A stretch of DNA of 64,000 bases, from positions 186,001 to 250,000 of the forward strand of contig PYIU01000007.1 of assembly GCA_003415625.1 (NCBI GenBank), written 5' to 3'. Under the pieces are notes generated by a model, which was given only the letters and a program-made list of their open reading frames with translations, ran no database searches and was not told the DNA's origin. Positions 22,843-34,860 of this stretch are shown in pieces. Numbering within the stretch: the stretch's first letter is position 1; the number at the start of each line of letters is the position of its first letter. The position numbers and the translations under genes were made by a program. This DNA is from Aquanectria penicillioides (Eukaryota > Ascomycota > Sordariomycetes > Hypocreales > Nectriaceae).

Positions 22843-23628
22843 GGCGCGCAGTATGACGAGGTGAAGAACATTCAATGTGTCAGCAGACGGTGGGACGAGA
22901 GATGGCCTCGAGATTTGCCTTTAACCGCCTGCGTAGTGGGGCGGCTGTTGGTCGACCGTTGGCCAACTGTTGGTCGACACAGCTATTTGAAACATTCACC
23001 CACGGCCTCTAAATAGAAATCGAGGCACACCAACACTGGAAAAACCTGCGGAGTGTGTCGGTTTCTTTCGAGAAAGTGTTGGTAGTCTTGCGGTACTTTT
23101 GGTGTTGTTGGTTCCGATTTTACAGCCGCTCTTCATACGATACACAGCCTTGTCACATTCGGCTGAATGAGCTTGTTGGGTATATTAGGTATATTAGGTT
23201 GTTGCCTACAGCTTGATGTGATACGCTAGATTGACTCCATCAATGCACACCTTGTAATTAGAGGTGCATTTTTTAGTTTCATTGCCGCTCGGGCTGTAAT
23301 AGCCGCAGCTCGTATCAAGTAGCTCGTGGAGTGATTTTCCTCGTTGCATCCTTCCTGTATGCCCTGGCGACGAACAACCAACAACGTCTGGCTAGAAAAC
23401 CTCTCGTTGGTGTGTTGGGTTCATTCGAGCTGATTATGTGTGATGAAAGTCGTTGCATGTTTCCAGATTTACTATGTAGGGCTCAGCACTTGAGTTTGTT
23501 CTCTGGGGATACACCTAGATTCTACATAATGCGAGTAGTCCCTCGTCTTGCTCGTTGAAAATATCCATTCGTGGTCACTCTCAGTTCATTCTTCTCCACT
23601 CCAGTTTTTCAGTGAATTCAATTCAACA
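22843..23628. other. Divergent promoter region
   Basis: About 790 bp between the ankyrin gene and the large secreted-protein gene. It contains the repeated 'ctgttggtcgac' and no supported ORF. Confidence 0.45.
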
Positions 23629-26600
23629 ATGGTAACTCTCAGCTGGCTTACACTGGCCTCAGCTTTTGTCCCTGTTGGCGGCTTCCGCATTCCCTGGCGA
23701 CATTATGAAGCACGACAAAATCAGGCTCCTGAATCCATCGGTTGCCTGTCTATGCAACAATTTGAAAGTGGCATGTGTTACCAAACAACACCAGTGGTGA
23801 GCTATCTCTTCTTATTGCTCCTATAATACAAACTTACCTGTCCCAGCACTCTCCAATACGGCCCACTGGGTCGACGCCAACTGATGTACAAGGTGATAGG
23901 AATACACTTGACGTTCCACGGCTGTCGACGACACCACACTCGTTTGGAACATCGCCTCCGGTTGAAACGCGCAAAACTCCAATCATGACTGAAATAACGA
24001 GTGGAACAACAGCAGTTAGCGCACCCCAAGCTCCCATAACAACTCTATCTGGGAGTCCCGCAGCTACAAATGGAGTAACCACACCCGAGGCGCCAACAAC
24101 AACTTTGTCCGGTGGCTCAGAGGTATCCAGTGGCATGACTACATCCGGGGAACTTGGGGCTACTAAGAGTCCCATTACAGGCCCAACATCCAATAAAATA
24201 ACTCCGTCTGGTGAACCCATTGAGAGTCCATCCGGGAACCCGACGCTGTCTGATGGGCCAATCAGGTCTGGAGAGCCCGCTGTAACTTCAACCGGACTCA
24301 AACCTGATCCTTTTGGGTCAACCTTGTTCCATGAAACAACTACATCTGTTAGGCTAACTGCGTCGGTTGCGACAAGTGCAGGTAGTACGCCTGGAAAACC
24401 AACCCCAACAAACACAGTCAGCACAACAACTGCGGAGAGCGACACCTCTGTAAAACCATCTACAACCAACCTACCGAATGAAACCAGAACCCCTATCACA
24501 TCTAATGGAATAATCACAACAACCATGGACTCAGACTCTCTCGTTGTTGTCACCACACTGCCCTCGACCGCCTCAATAGTCATCTTGACAGGAGGGACCT
24601 ACACGTCTCCTGTATACATTACAACCACCTCTCCAGGAGGCAGCGGGCCAACGGTTGTGCCAGGTGATGATTGCAATTTATTAGATCTGATTCCTTTCTG
24701 CTAACTTCTTGTAAGTCATTATTCCCTCCATAGGTCCACCTGAGATCTGTTTCGGCTGCATTCCCACCAACCTACCTAAAGTAAAGATTGACACTCCAAC
24801 ATTCTGCGTCGAAATTATCGGGCTTAGCATTGGGAGTTGTCCACCTTCCGAAAATGATCCAAAATCTGGAGACCAAGCTTCTAGGACGAAAGAAAAGCCT
24901 ACAGAATCCGCAGAGAGATCTACTGAGTCGACAGGGGAGACAACATCAACGAAAGCTGAGACCACTTCCTGCACGACGAACATGGTGGCTACATATCAAA
25001 GCGTGTTTTGTTCGATCACAGGTACTTCTACTAACTACTATGAAATAAAATGTCCTCCGACTCACCCTACTTAGGAACTAGCAGTCAGCGCAGTGCTGGA
25101 TGCTCGACTCGTGTATGGACGACTGTTACCGGCTGTAGTGTGAGCAACTCAGCAACCACAACAACTGCTACAGCAACACCATTTCAAGACTTGATCTGTC
25201 AGCAGGGCATGTGTAACACAAATTCTTGTGATACAAAACGAAAGCGGACTTCGGGAGATCTCGATAACAAGGTCGCGAAACGGGGAGATGAATCGAAGGG
25301 AGAATGGTTAGATCCTGGTGACCGCGAGCCCTTGAAAGATCCAAAAGGCAAGGATTATACCATCGAAGAAACTCTAGTGGCCAGGGAGGTCTTTGACGCC
25401 TATTACTTTCAAGGCATCTTTAATGGCAAGATTGTCGATGTTCCATACAGTTATGCAACCGAGGATGAAAAGGAGGTGTCGACGTCAAACTACGTTCTAT
25501 TCCAGAATGAAGTCACTGGCCTCGCTGTCCAGGGCCTATATGGATGCACATCCGTAGTCATCATATCGAAACGTGGTGCATGGGCATGTCATATTTGGGA
25601 GAACGCATTCCAAAATCAGGATGATTTCATAACGAAATCTCAAATTCAACTGCTCTTCGGACGAAACGACAACTTGAGCCCCTTGGGGATTCTCGAGCTC
25701 ATGAAGACCAGTGATGAAGCAGGTTGGGCAAAACCAGGATACACAGGCACCATATTCGGCGATGCCACAGACGAAACCTATCAACCAGACATTCGTATTT
25801 TCATTATGGCTCCACGAAAACGCGTCCACCAAGACAAAATCGGTCAAGTTGAAGATTCCGTTCGAATGAACAAGGATGCAAACGCAGGCGAACTCCTGTT
25901 CAAGGATCGTGTAAACGAGATGATGGACTTCTTCAGAAGTGACGGCGTATTTGGCAAGAATGTCCGCGTTGATGTCGTTGAATACTCACCGGTGGTTCTG
26001 TCAAACAAAGATGAGTTATCAGTTGTGGAAAATAAAATGACGGCTATGCAAAGGTCTAGACTTCTTGGCGATGAGAATCAACGGTCTCCACGTGGTAAGC
26101 TACTAGTACAATATCACCCAGCGAAGACATGTTCAGACAAGGCGGCATGGAGGGTTTGGTTTGAAGGCCGTCCTCTAGGCGGTCGGACAGCAGAGTGGGA
26201 TCCTGAGATGGCGGCAGAGAGTGAAGAGAAGATAAGTCAGGGCTGGGTCGGACAGGTATTTCAATCCGACGGAAAGCAGAAGCGAGCCGCTTGTCCAATC
26301 AAGAATCCTGGCAAAACTACAACGAAGTCTACCACTACTTCGAGCGGCACTACTACTACCTCTACCTCTACGACAAAAACCACAAGGACACAGAGCTCCG
26401 CAACCAGTACTCAAACTGCAGGGGACCAACACGTTCTGGGTTACAGCAAAGCTAAGACAGGACAGGCGGTAAAGGGAGGCATAAAGCTCCGAATACTCCC
26501 AGTCGGTGATTCCATTACTGTTGGGTATGGAAGCGACAGGAATGGAGGGGATGGGAACGGTTATCGAGGTGAACTGCAGAAGGACTTGCTCAGTACGAGA

Positions 26601-29600
26601 TGACTATGCACTTTGCAAAATTCTAATATTTGCTAACTTCATCAACAGAAAACAAGGTGGTGTTTGTGGGGACAGAATCATCCGGCACAATGACAGACGG
26701 CTATTATGTGAGTAAAACATAAGAAATGGACATTGAAATATAAGAATATCCCAGCTAATGATATAAACCAAATAACAGGCCGCATGGTCGGGGCAGACGA
26801 TCCAATACATCTCTGATCATGTTGAAGACTCTCTCAAACAACGACCCAATATCATCCTACTGGCTGCGGGGACCAACGATATGAATAGTAGCCCAGGTAT
26901 CTCGAAGCAAGGCAACGACCCCAAGGGGGCCGCTGATCGTCTAGGCAAACTCATTGACAAGATGATCAACGCTTGCCCCGATGCTGTCATCCTGGTTTCC
27001 ATGATTATTGACACCTGTGGTAACTCTGATTACAAGGACCAAAACACACGGACCAAAGAATATCGTAAACTCATCCCCGACATCGTCAAGAAGCGACAGG
27101 ATAACAAGTATCACGTTCTTGCTGTTGACTTTTCAGAGTTTGACATCAAGAACCTGCGTGATGACTGCGTCCATCCTTCAAATGACGGGTACAAGGTCAT
27201 GGGCGACTGGTGGTACGATTTTATCCTGCAAATCCCCAAAGATTGGATCAAGGAACCCACCGGAAATGACCCTGGTCATGTTGATGGTGATGGTATTGAT
27301 GCCAATGGCGGATTAGATAAGAACATCCCTAGTCCCGACTGGGGTACCGTGCCAATCAGAAAAAAGCCACAAAGTACAGTCCGAGAGGTTGCGAGTTGGG
27401 CAAAGACGAATGGGACTTACCGCAAATGCAACGGCAATCCAGTGTGGAAAGAAGCGGGTCAAATAGCCCTGGGTGGTGTCGGTCGTAATGGAGACTGGCA
27501 ATACCACAAGAACTGGATCGAAGCCAATTATGACAAATGGGGAGGAGGCAACAAAGTTGCCGCTGGGCTTGGTTTGGATAAGCGTTATGTCAGGCAAGTT
27601 TAGAGTAATGGCTTAGCATGCGATGGGAGAACTAACATGAGCCAAACGAAAGACTTCACGACATGAACGGCGATGGCAAGGCTGGTAAGTTCTTCCCCGT
27701 CAGCCCTAAATCGCGGCCTCTATCTCCAAGTAACTTAGTCGAGTCTAATGCGCTTAGATTACATTTGGATTGATCCAAAGAGTGGTGAGATCACCTGCTG
27801 GATCAATAACCTCCCCAACGACTGGTCACCAGCAGGAAGCAACGGTGGCGTGATTGGAAGCGGAGTGACTGCGTCTAAATATGTCTATATTGCAGTAAGT
27901 ATTTGCTGATTCGATAATTGCAGTTTCAGTTGCGCTAACAGGCGCTAGGATATGAATGGTGATGGGGTCAGTCAATGTTACCTTACGCAACGATGCAGCG
28001 CATGGTCATCTTTACTAACCAGATTCTGCGCAGATGGCCGACTATATAGTCGTAGACCCAGCCAACGGCTCCGTCAAAGTTTGGTGGAACTTTGGACCTG
28101 ATGACAGTTGGGTCAATGGATGGAAGTTTGTGCCAGGGGGCCAAATTGCATCCGGTGTTCCCCATGCCAACTTGGAGACTCTCCGATTCCCTGATATAAA
28201 TGGAGACGGACGAGCTGATTATGTTTACCTTGGGCAAGGCGGCTCATTGAAGCACCATTTAAATACCGGATCGCCTGGGGGACAGGATGTGCTCTTCCAT
28301 GCTGAGGGAGGCATTGCCACTGGTGCTGTTAGCGATATTTCCAAGCTAGTCTTTGCCGATGTGAGAGTCAATCAATCACTCAGACATGAAAAGTTCACAG
28401 CCCGCTAACACTAAATATAGATGAACGGCGATGGACGCGACGGTGAGTTTTGACTGAGTTGGAAGCCAGATTTCCTCAAGTCACTGACTAGTATCAGACT
28501 ACCTCATTTGGGATGAAGATGGTGGTCTTACCGGCTTTTTGAATCAGCGCACAAACAGCGATGGTGTGCCATTCTTCGTTAACCAGGGCAAGGAAAAGAC
28601 AATCGCGGACGGTATCAAGAAGGATCCCAGCTCGATCATCCTGGCCGACATGGATGGGTATGTAACGTCTACTTTTCTATCAACCGCCACTAACAAGAAT
28701 GACGTAGTGACGGTAAGGACGACTATGTCTACGTTGGTGATAATGGCGCGCTCTCGTTGTGGTATAACCGAGGGGAAACGGATGACAGCATGGTAATTGA
28801 CGGCATTCGGTTTGCTGATGTCGATGGAGACGGTGTGAGTTGCCAAGAATAATCTTGGAATTACAATTTACTAATCGAGATGACATAGGCGGATGACTAT
28901 ATTTGGATTGATCCCAAGACAGGGGCTCCAACGATCTAGTAAGCCACTATGTATCATACAAACCTGGTCACTCTCACAGAAGGCTAATTGTTCTATAGTC
29001 TTAACAAAGGGCCAAACACTGCCGACTCACTTGGGTGGTCGTGGGCCCCCCTGAATCATGGAAAGCCTATTGCCTCCGGCGCAGCCCCAGGTTCTCAGGT
29101 ACAATGGGGTGATGTGAACGGGTACGTTGTCATATTTCACAATCAGTACCACTTGGGGAATGAACCAGCTGATGTAGAGTACAGAGACGGACTAGATGAC
29201 TACCTAGACGTCGATCCAAAGACTGGACTACTAAAGGTGTATGAGAATAAGGGCAGAGCTTCAAACGACTATGGCTGGTACTTCAAGCCCCTGGGAGAAA
29301 CAGCGACTGGGCTTGGTAAGGGGAAGAACGTTCGATTTGCGGATATTGACGGCGATGGGGTAAGTAATTTCCTGGTCCGGAACAATGAGATTTTGCTTCT
29401 CATGCTAATGTGGAATGTCGTAGATGGCCGATTACATCTACTTGAAGGGCAATGGCGGGACTGAAATCTATCGCAGTGTTGCCAACGATACAGGGGACAA
29501 GTGGAAACCACTTCCCGACGCTGATGCTTCAGGAATCGGACAACGACCAGAAGAGATCCAGTTCATTGACATAAATGGGTACGTCTCAATGAAATACACA

Positions 29601-30377
29601 CTTTTCTCTCTTTTCCAATTTTCACTTTGAAGCGTTCCCCTCATACTAACAGGTGGCGGTGTAGTGATGGAAAGGCCGACTATGTCTGGACAAAGCCGTT
29701 AGATGGTAGCGTTCATGTTTGGCTAAACGACTACCCCAAACAGCCGACATGGAGAGACGTCGGCGAAGTCGCCGGAGGCGTCGGTACTTCGGGCAACAAC
29801 ATCCGGTTTGCAAACTTGCAGAAGGGAAGTCGTGCAGACTATATCGTTGTTGACCCCAAAACCGGGGCTCTTGGCGCTTGGCTCAACGGCTGTACTAATC
29901 TAGCACCTCCTTTGCTCTTGGAAAATGAGTCCCCGGTTTGCAACAAGGAATCAGATTTCCCCAGTCACCGCACGATTACCAATAGTATGCTATCAGTTGC
30001 CAGTACTTTCTGCGACGACAATTTCGGAAATACCGACAAAAGGGTCAATGCTGGCTACAAGATTACGAAAACACTAAATGCCGGAGACGATGTTAAAGTT
30101 ATTCTCTCTGTCACCTGGATTTCAGGCTGTGAATATCATGAAGGGAAACATACTGATCAAGATATCCTCAACCCAATGGAGGATTACAGTGTCAGATGTT
30201 TTGAGGCATTCGAGGTGCCCTGGGAATATTGTGAGTCAAACCACGTAGCCTATCTATTTGCATTAGACGGTTTGTGTTTACTAACTGTAATTTGTAATAG
30301 GTCAAAGCGAAAATGGCGGTGTTGGTGCATCCCAAGATATTAAGTGCCTTCGATATCAATTGAAGCCCGCTGCTTAG
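23629..30377 (+). CDS. Giant secreted SGNH-hydrolase / FG-GAP (VCBS) repeat protein
   Basis: Nineteen exons (18 introns) encode about 1877 residues. An N-terminal signal peptide ('MVTLSWLTLASAFVPVGG') is followed by a Ser/Thr/Pro-rich stalk (about 60-325) suited to O-glycosylation and Cys-containing segments (about 330-475). A dibasic 'VAKRGDES' (KR about 493-494) could be a Kex2 site. An unnamed globular domain ('GCTSVVIISKRGAWACHIWE') and a second Thr-rich linker follow. The SGNH/GDSL esterase domain has 'VGDSITVGYG' (about 900), 'AAGTNDMN' (about 980) and 'DDCVHPSNDGY' (His about 1081). From about 1222 come roughly eight repeats with 'DxNGDGxxDY' calcium loops (FG-GAP/VCBS type), then a tail with several Cys (about 1745-1877). 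Exon ends are 23796, 24663, 25021, 26592, 26707, 27593, 27684, 27894, 27966, 28360, 28442, 28657, 28834, 28938, 29121, 29359, 29578, 30230. Intron 6 is GC-AG. It probably deacetylates or de-esterifies an extracellular polymer. Confidence 0.85.
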
Positions 30378-30881
30378 AAAGAGATCTGTTTTTGATGTTA
30401 GGTTAATAAATGCATCGACCGCTTTTCAACCAGGAGCAAAGTTGAAAATAAACACACTAGTGGATACTATCATGAGTGTACTATTTAAAACGACGGTTAT
30501 CCCCGTGGCTAAAACAATATTCAGAGATGTCATTGGATTTGAGATCATACATGAGCACGAGACATAAAACTCATGTCGGTTAGATAGAATTGATATTTCT
30601 TTGCCCATGCTGTTTGTGCGGCTGCTACGATACAATGGCATGAGCTCTGCGATTTCAGACAACCGCTAATTCCTGCGCTGAGAGAAAGAGTCCACATTTC
30701 AGCTTGAAATTTTTGGTAGAAAGGAGCTTAGAGCAATCCCGCAACATCTATATTAGCAAGTAGTTTCCATGGCAGTGGTGTTAGTAACATGCTTAAACAA
30801 TCTCATTCAGGTAGTGATAAAAGTACCACGAGGTGAATCCTGAGGTATTGATTTCTTTTACTGGTGATGGGAGACGCAATA
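30378..30881. other. Convergent intergenic region
   Basis: About 500 bp between the ends of the convergent SGNH-repeat and lactonase genes. It is AT-rich and no gene is supported. Confidence 0.5.
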
Positions 30882-31932
30882 TTAAATTCCCAGCAGCGCC
30901 CCTTTAGTCGAGTCCAGCAGCTGGGCCCTCCATAATCTCGTCTCATTTAGAATAAACAGTTCTCCACTTTGACCAAAGCAAAAATTGGCTGCGCCTCCTT
31001 CGACGAGAATCTTTCCGAGGAGGACACCCCCAGGTGACCAGACATTGATGCCATCTCCACAGCCACTGTAAACATTTCCATGTACATCACACTTGATTCC
31101 ATCCGGGATCCCGGTGTCAGCCATTGCAAACAGTCGTCGGTTTATTAAGAATGGTTCATTTGAATAAGTGGCAACATCAAATGCATATCTGCGCTTGCAT
31201 TAGTACTAGCTAGGACTGAGAGCAACACTCAACTCACATGCTTGACACTCGTGCGTCATCCGTGGTGCCATCACCATGAATCCAGTCCGTGTCAGTTACA
31301 TACACAGTCTTCTCGTCAGGACTGAAGCAAATTCCATTTGGGCGGCCAAATCCGTCCGCCATGGCCCGGATCGCGCCCGTGTCCGGATTATAGCGATAGA
31401 CCTGACTTGGCAAACACGGCTTGGGTCGGATTCCTTGCTCAAACCCGTATATGGGATCCGTGAACCAGATTGTCCCGTCAGTGTGGACCACCACATCGTT
31501 TACCGAGTTGAATGGCCGTCCATGAAAGGAACTAACGATGATGTGAGAGCTATATGGAGGCTTGCATTCCATGAAGGCAAGGCCGCCCGGTGTGTCTTTT
31601 GTGCCCTGGGCGCAGAACAGGATGCCACCTTTGTAATTGACGCCACCATTGGCCATGGGTACGTCACTAGGGTGAATTTCCTCGCAGCAAATCGCCTCTC
31701 CATCCTTGGGCAAAACTACTCGGCTTATCTGAATCTTTCGGTCCCCCGTTTCAGGGCAGGCGAATTGATTGCTGGTAATGAATAGGGTTCTGTCTTCTTC
31801 AATGTACACGCCAGCCTCGTGTGCAAAAGGGTACTTGGTGTTCTCATGGAGAAGCTCCAATTTCGGCTGGTCGCCAAAAAGGGCGGTTGCGGCCTGGTGG
31901 TGCACGCGAAACTCTGAGGGATAGTCCGCCAT
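30882..31932 (-). CDS. SMP-30/gluconolactonase-like protein
   Basis: Exons 31932-31238 and 31188-30882, separated by a 49-nt intron, give 333 residues. The six-bladed propeller family is recognised from 'PFAHEAGVYIEEDRTLFITSN', 'VNDVVVHTDGTIWFTDPIYGF', 'FGRPNGICFSPDEKTVYVTDT' and 'GIPDGIKCDVHGNVYSGCGDG', which carry the metal-binding Glu, Asn and Asp positions of the family. Such enzymes hydrolyse sugar-1,5-lactones to aldonic acids. No signal peptide is seen from this ATG; an upstream in-frame extension to 32106 is not family-like. The gene lies next to a sugar transporter (32.5 kb) and an SDR (34.9 kb), which supports a role in oxidative sugar catabolism. The substrate is not predictable. 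Confidence 0.85.
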
Positions 31933-32467
31933 GGTTTCGGCCTTCGATGAACAGTCAGAATATGGATATTCAAGAACAGAGAACTCTCGGCAGGTGATAA
32001 AACAGGTTAGCATGGGGGACGAGAGTCCAAAGACGATGTCCAGAATGAGCCGAGCGAGTAGCCCTAGCGGGGAATCCGGCCTTTGGTCTTGTTCAGCCTC
32101 CGGCAATCGGCAAATGGATCAATTGCCGGGCATGTCACGCGCCACCGGAATCGAGGCCGGCCCTGACCTCAAGATCCCTGCTGAAAATTTCATTTAGCAC
32201 TGAACGACATGGCCAAACAATTGGTCAAACATTTCGCATAGAGTTTGCAGCTGCTGATGGATCATGTCAAATCATCCTTCGGGAGCGTTAGGGAAGTACT
32301 AAGTGCTCTCGAGAAATCACGCGCTAGGTGTGAAATGCCTTACGTTGAGGGGGCGGCAAGGCGACACACTGAATGTCTTGGGAAACAGTCCATTATTTGT
32401 AATACAAGTTGGCTATATACCACCATTAATCTCTATTATGGTGTCTAGGGCTGCATATAGACACTAA
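31933..32467. other. Promoter of lactonase gene / 3' side of transporter gene
   Basis: About 535 bp; nothing beyond unsupported short frames is seen. Confidence 0.45.
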
Positions 32468-34321
32468 TTACACATGAGCGGAACTGTTGTGCTCCACCAT
32501 GTCCACAGCGCCTGGCTTTTCATCCAGCATCTCAATCACATCCTCGCCGGAGAAGAGGCGGTCTACATCCTCCAGTTCCAAGCCCTTTGTCTCGGGGAAG
32601 AAGAAGAAAATGATTGGAACCCATGTCGCGTTGAGAACAGCAAAGATGATGTATGTCTTCCAGCCGATGTTCTCAATGGCAATCGGGGTGACTTGCACAA
32701 TCATCTACATGGTGTGTCAATACACGATTGCCAAAATGAAGTGGGAATATAACTCACGTAGTTGAAGATCCAGTTTGCAGCAGTAGAGATGGATGATCCT
32801 CGTTGGCGCAGACGCAGGGGAAGAATCTCGGAGCTAAAAGATGTCAGTCGCAGGGAATGGACCATGCATCACTGATACTTACGGATAGACCCAAACCGTA
32901 GCCTGGAAACCAACGGTGAAAGCACCTTGGAAAACGAAGAGCATAGCTGCAGCGCCAATGCCAGCAGCGTGTGCGATGGCGGTGTTGTTTTGAACCTGGT
33001 AGATCAAGCCTGCTTGAACAGCCATGACGGCTGCCATCAAGCTGATCATGGAGAGAAGCTGAAGCAAGGTTAGAAATATTTAAACATGGAGCTCTTGGTG
33101 TCCTTACCAGTGGTCGTCTTCCCACTCGATCAATGAGGAACCAGGGGATGAACGAGGCAACGAAGAACCATGTCTGGAGGAATCCTGACATTAGGGCAGA
33201 CATCCTGGGGCTGAAGCCGATGCTGTGCTCGAACAAGGTGCTGGTATAGTCTGGCGGCACCGTTAGCAATGCAACATTGAAGAGTTAGATGTGAAGAAAA
33301 GGCAGGGTCTTACAAATAACGGCATTGATGCCTCCCAGTTGCTGGAAACTCTGAATAGCACAGGCAATGAGCAATCGCCTCTGGGACTTGATGCGATCAT
33401 TCTTCAGGAGATCCTTCCAAGATCCAGCTCCAATGGAGGCCTCGTAGGCAACAGTTTGGATAATGGAGTTATGCAGACGCTGTACTTCGTGGTTATCCGT
33501 CGGAGCGGCGTGGATCCTGGCCAGGACTTTGAGGCAGTCATCTGGGCGGTCGTGGGAAGCAAGCCAGCGAGGTGTTTCGGGAATGAACATTAGAATAACC
33601 AACATCGGGAGGATGCAGAAGCACTGGAGAATGACAGGGACTCGCCAAGCGTAGCTAGCAGTGTGAGTGGAAAAGGCATAGTCGATCCAGTAGACCAAAA
33701 AGATGCCAAAGTTAAGAGTCGACAACTGAGCGCAAACGTCTGCAGAACTGTGAGCATATTATGTCGCAACTTGTTTTCATCCTTTGACTCACAAATGCCT
33801 CGGCTTGACTTGGGACTGAACTCTGCCTGAAGGACAGGCACGGTAGAGTTGATGATTCCCATACCAACACCAGAGACGATGCGTCCGACAATGAGCTGTG
33901 GCCTGCCATATGAGGTGGCCTGAAGAATAGCTCCCACAATCATGATCCAGGCGCCAATGGAAATGGTTCGTCGGCGACCGAGCTTCTCTCCAAAAATTGC
34001 CGATGCAACTGAGCCAAAGAAACAACCAACTGCAACCAAATGTGAGACGGGTCAAGCCCAAAGTTTAGAGTCAACCCACTTTCGTAAATAGCGACGATAA
34101 CGCCAACCATGTCGGATCCGGGGCTGTCAAAGGTCGAATTGAATGCAGGCGAATTGACTAGCAAGGTCAGATCTCGTGTCAAGTTGAACAGTATCACCAA
34201 GTTGTCACTTACCAAGACCACCCATAAGGCCATTGTCGAAACCAATCAGCATGAAACCCAGCGAGGTCAGCACGCTGACGGTGAAGATGAGGGAACGCCC
34301 CTGGAGCTCTGATGCACCCAT
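32468..34321 (-). CDS. MFS sugar transporter
   Basis: A reverse-strand gene with about seven introns, starting with 'MGASELQGRSLIFTVSVLTS' at 34321. First intron 34212-34158, second 34079-34030; later introns lie near 33785-33725, 33310-33255, 33107-33060, 32880-32833 and 32755-32707. Family signatures are 'GFDNGLMGG' after TM1, 'GEKLGRRRTI' (loop 2-3), 'VGRIVSGVGMGI', 'PETPRWLASHDRPDD', 'QQLGGINAVIYY', 'DRVGRRPL' and the terminal 'FPETKGLELEDVD'. These place it among 12-TM proton-coupled hexose/pentose permeases of the plasma membrane. It shares a promoter region of about 540 bp with the divergent SDR gene at 34861 and lies tail-to-head with the lactonase gene, suggesting a small sugar-use cluster. 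Confidence 0.88.
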
Positions 34322-34860
34322 GTTGGCGATGCCTTTGCTGCAATCAAGATAGTATCGTAACTTTTGACGTCCTGCTAAACAAGAGGGACAAAACACGCCG
34401 ACTTCTGCTTGAGACAAATCCAGGTGATGCCGTTTGGTTCCTCCAAAGAAGGGAAATACCCACATTTAAGAATATTCAGAACCTCAAGTGTCTCCTCACG
34501 AGCGCGACTGTGGGGGCGCGTTGTGGGGTCTCCACAACAGATCATGCGGAGAATGATCCTGGGGTATGGAGTGATTCTTTGGTTCTAGTCGCGGGGCTCG
34601 GCGTTTGAGCGGCAATCCATCAAGCCGGCTCAATCGCCGAAGTCTGCTTGGACTCTCACCGAAGACAACCTCAGGAGACGACACTCTCGTAGGAGCCCAC
34701 AGCGGCAATTGAGACCCGGGGAAATGGTCACATGCTGAGCGAATTAAGATGGGGATAACTCCGTGTCGAGGTAATCGGGCATGTTTAAAACGAGCACGTT
34801 TATTGCCTACACTCTTGCCGGACGGTACGGAACAATACGCCACAGTAAACATTCGCCAAA
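34322..34860. promoter_or_regulatory. Shared bidirectional promoter, transporter / SDR
   Basis: 539 bp separate two divergent start codons. The region is GC-rich for an intergenic space and contains several CGG words. Co-regulation by the Zn2Cys6 protein encoded at 36.8 kb is an inference from position only. Confidence 0.4.

Noticed and set aside
23834..24583. 249-codon reverse-strand frame rich in Val, Gly, Ser and Asp
   Set aside because: Antisense to the Thr/Ser-rich stalk of the secreted protein; repetitive codons on one strand create the open frame.
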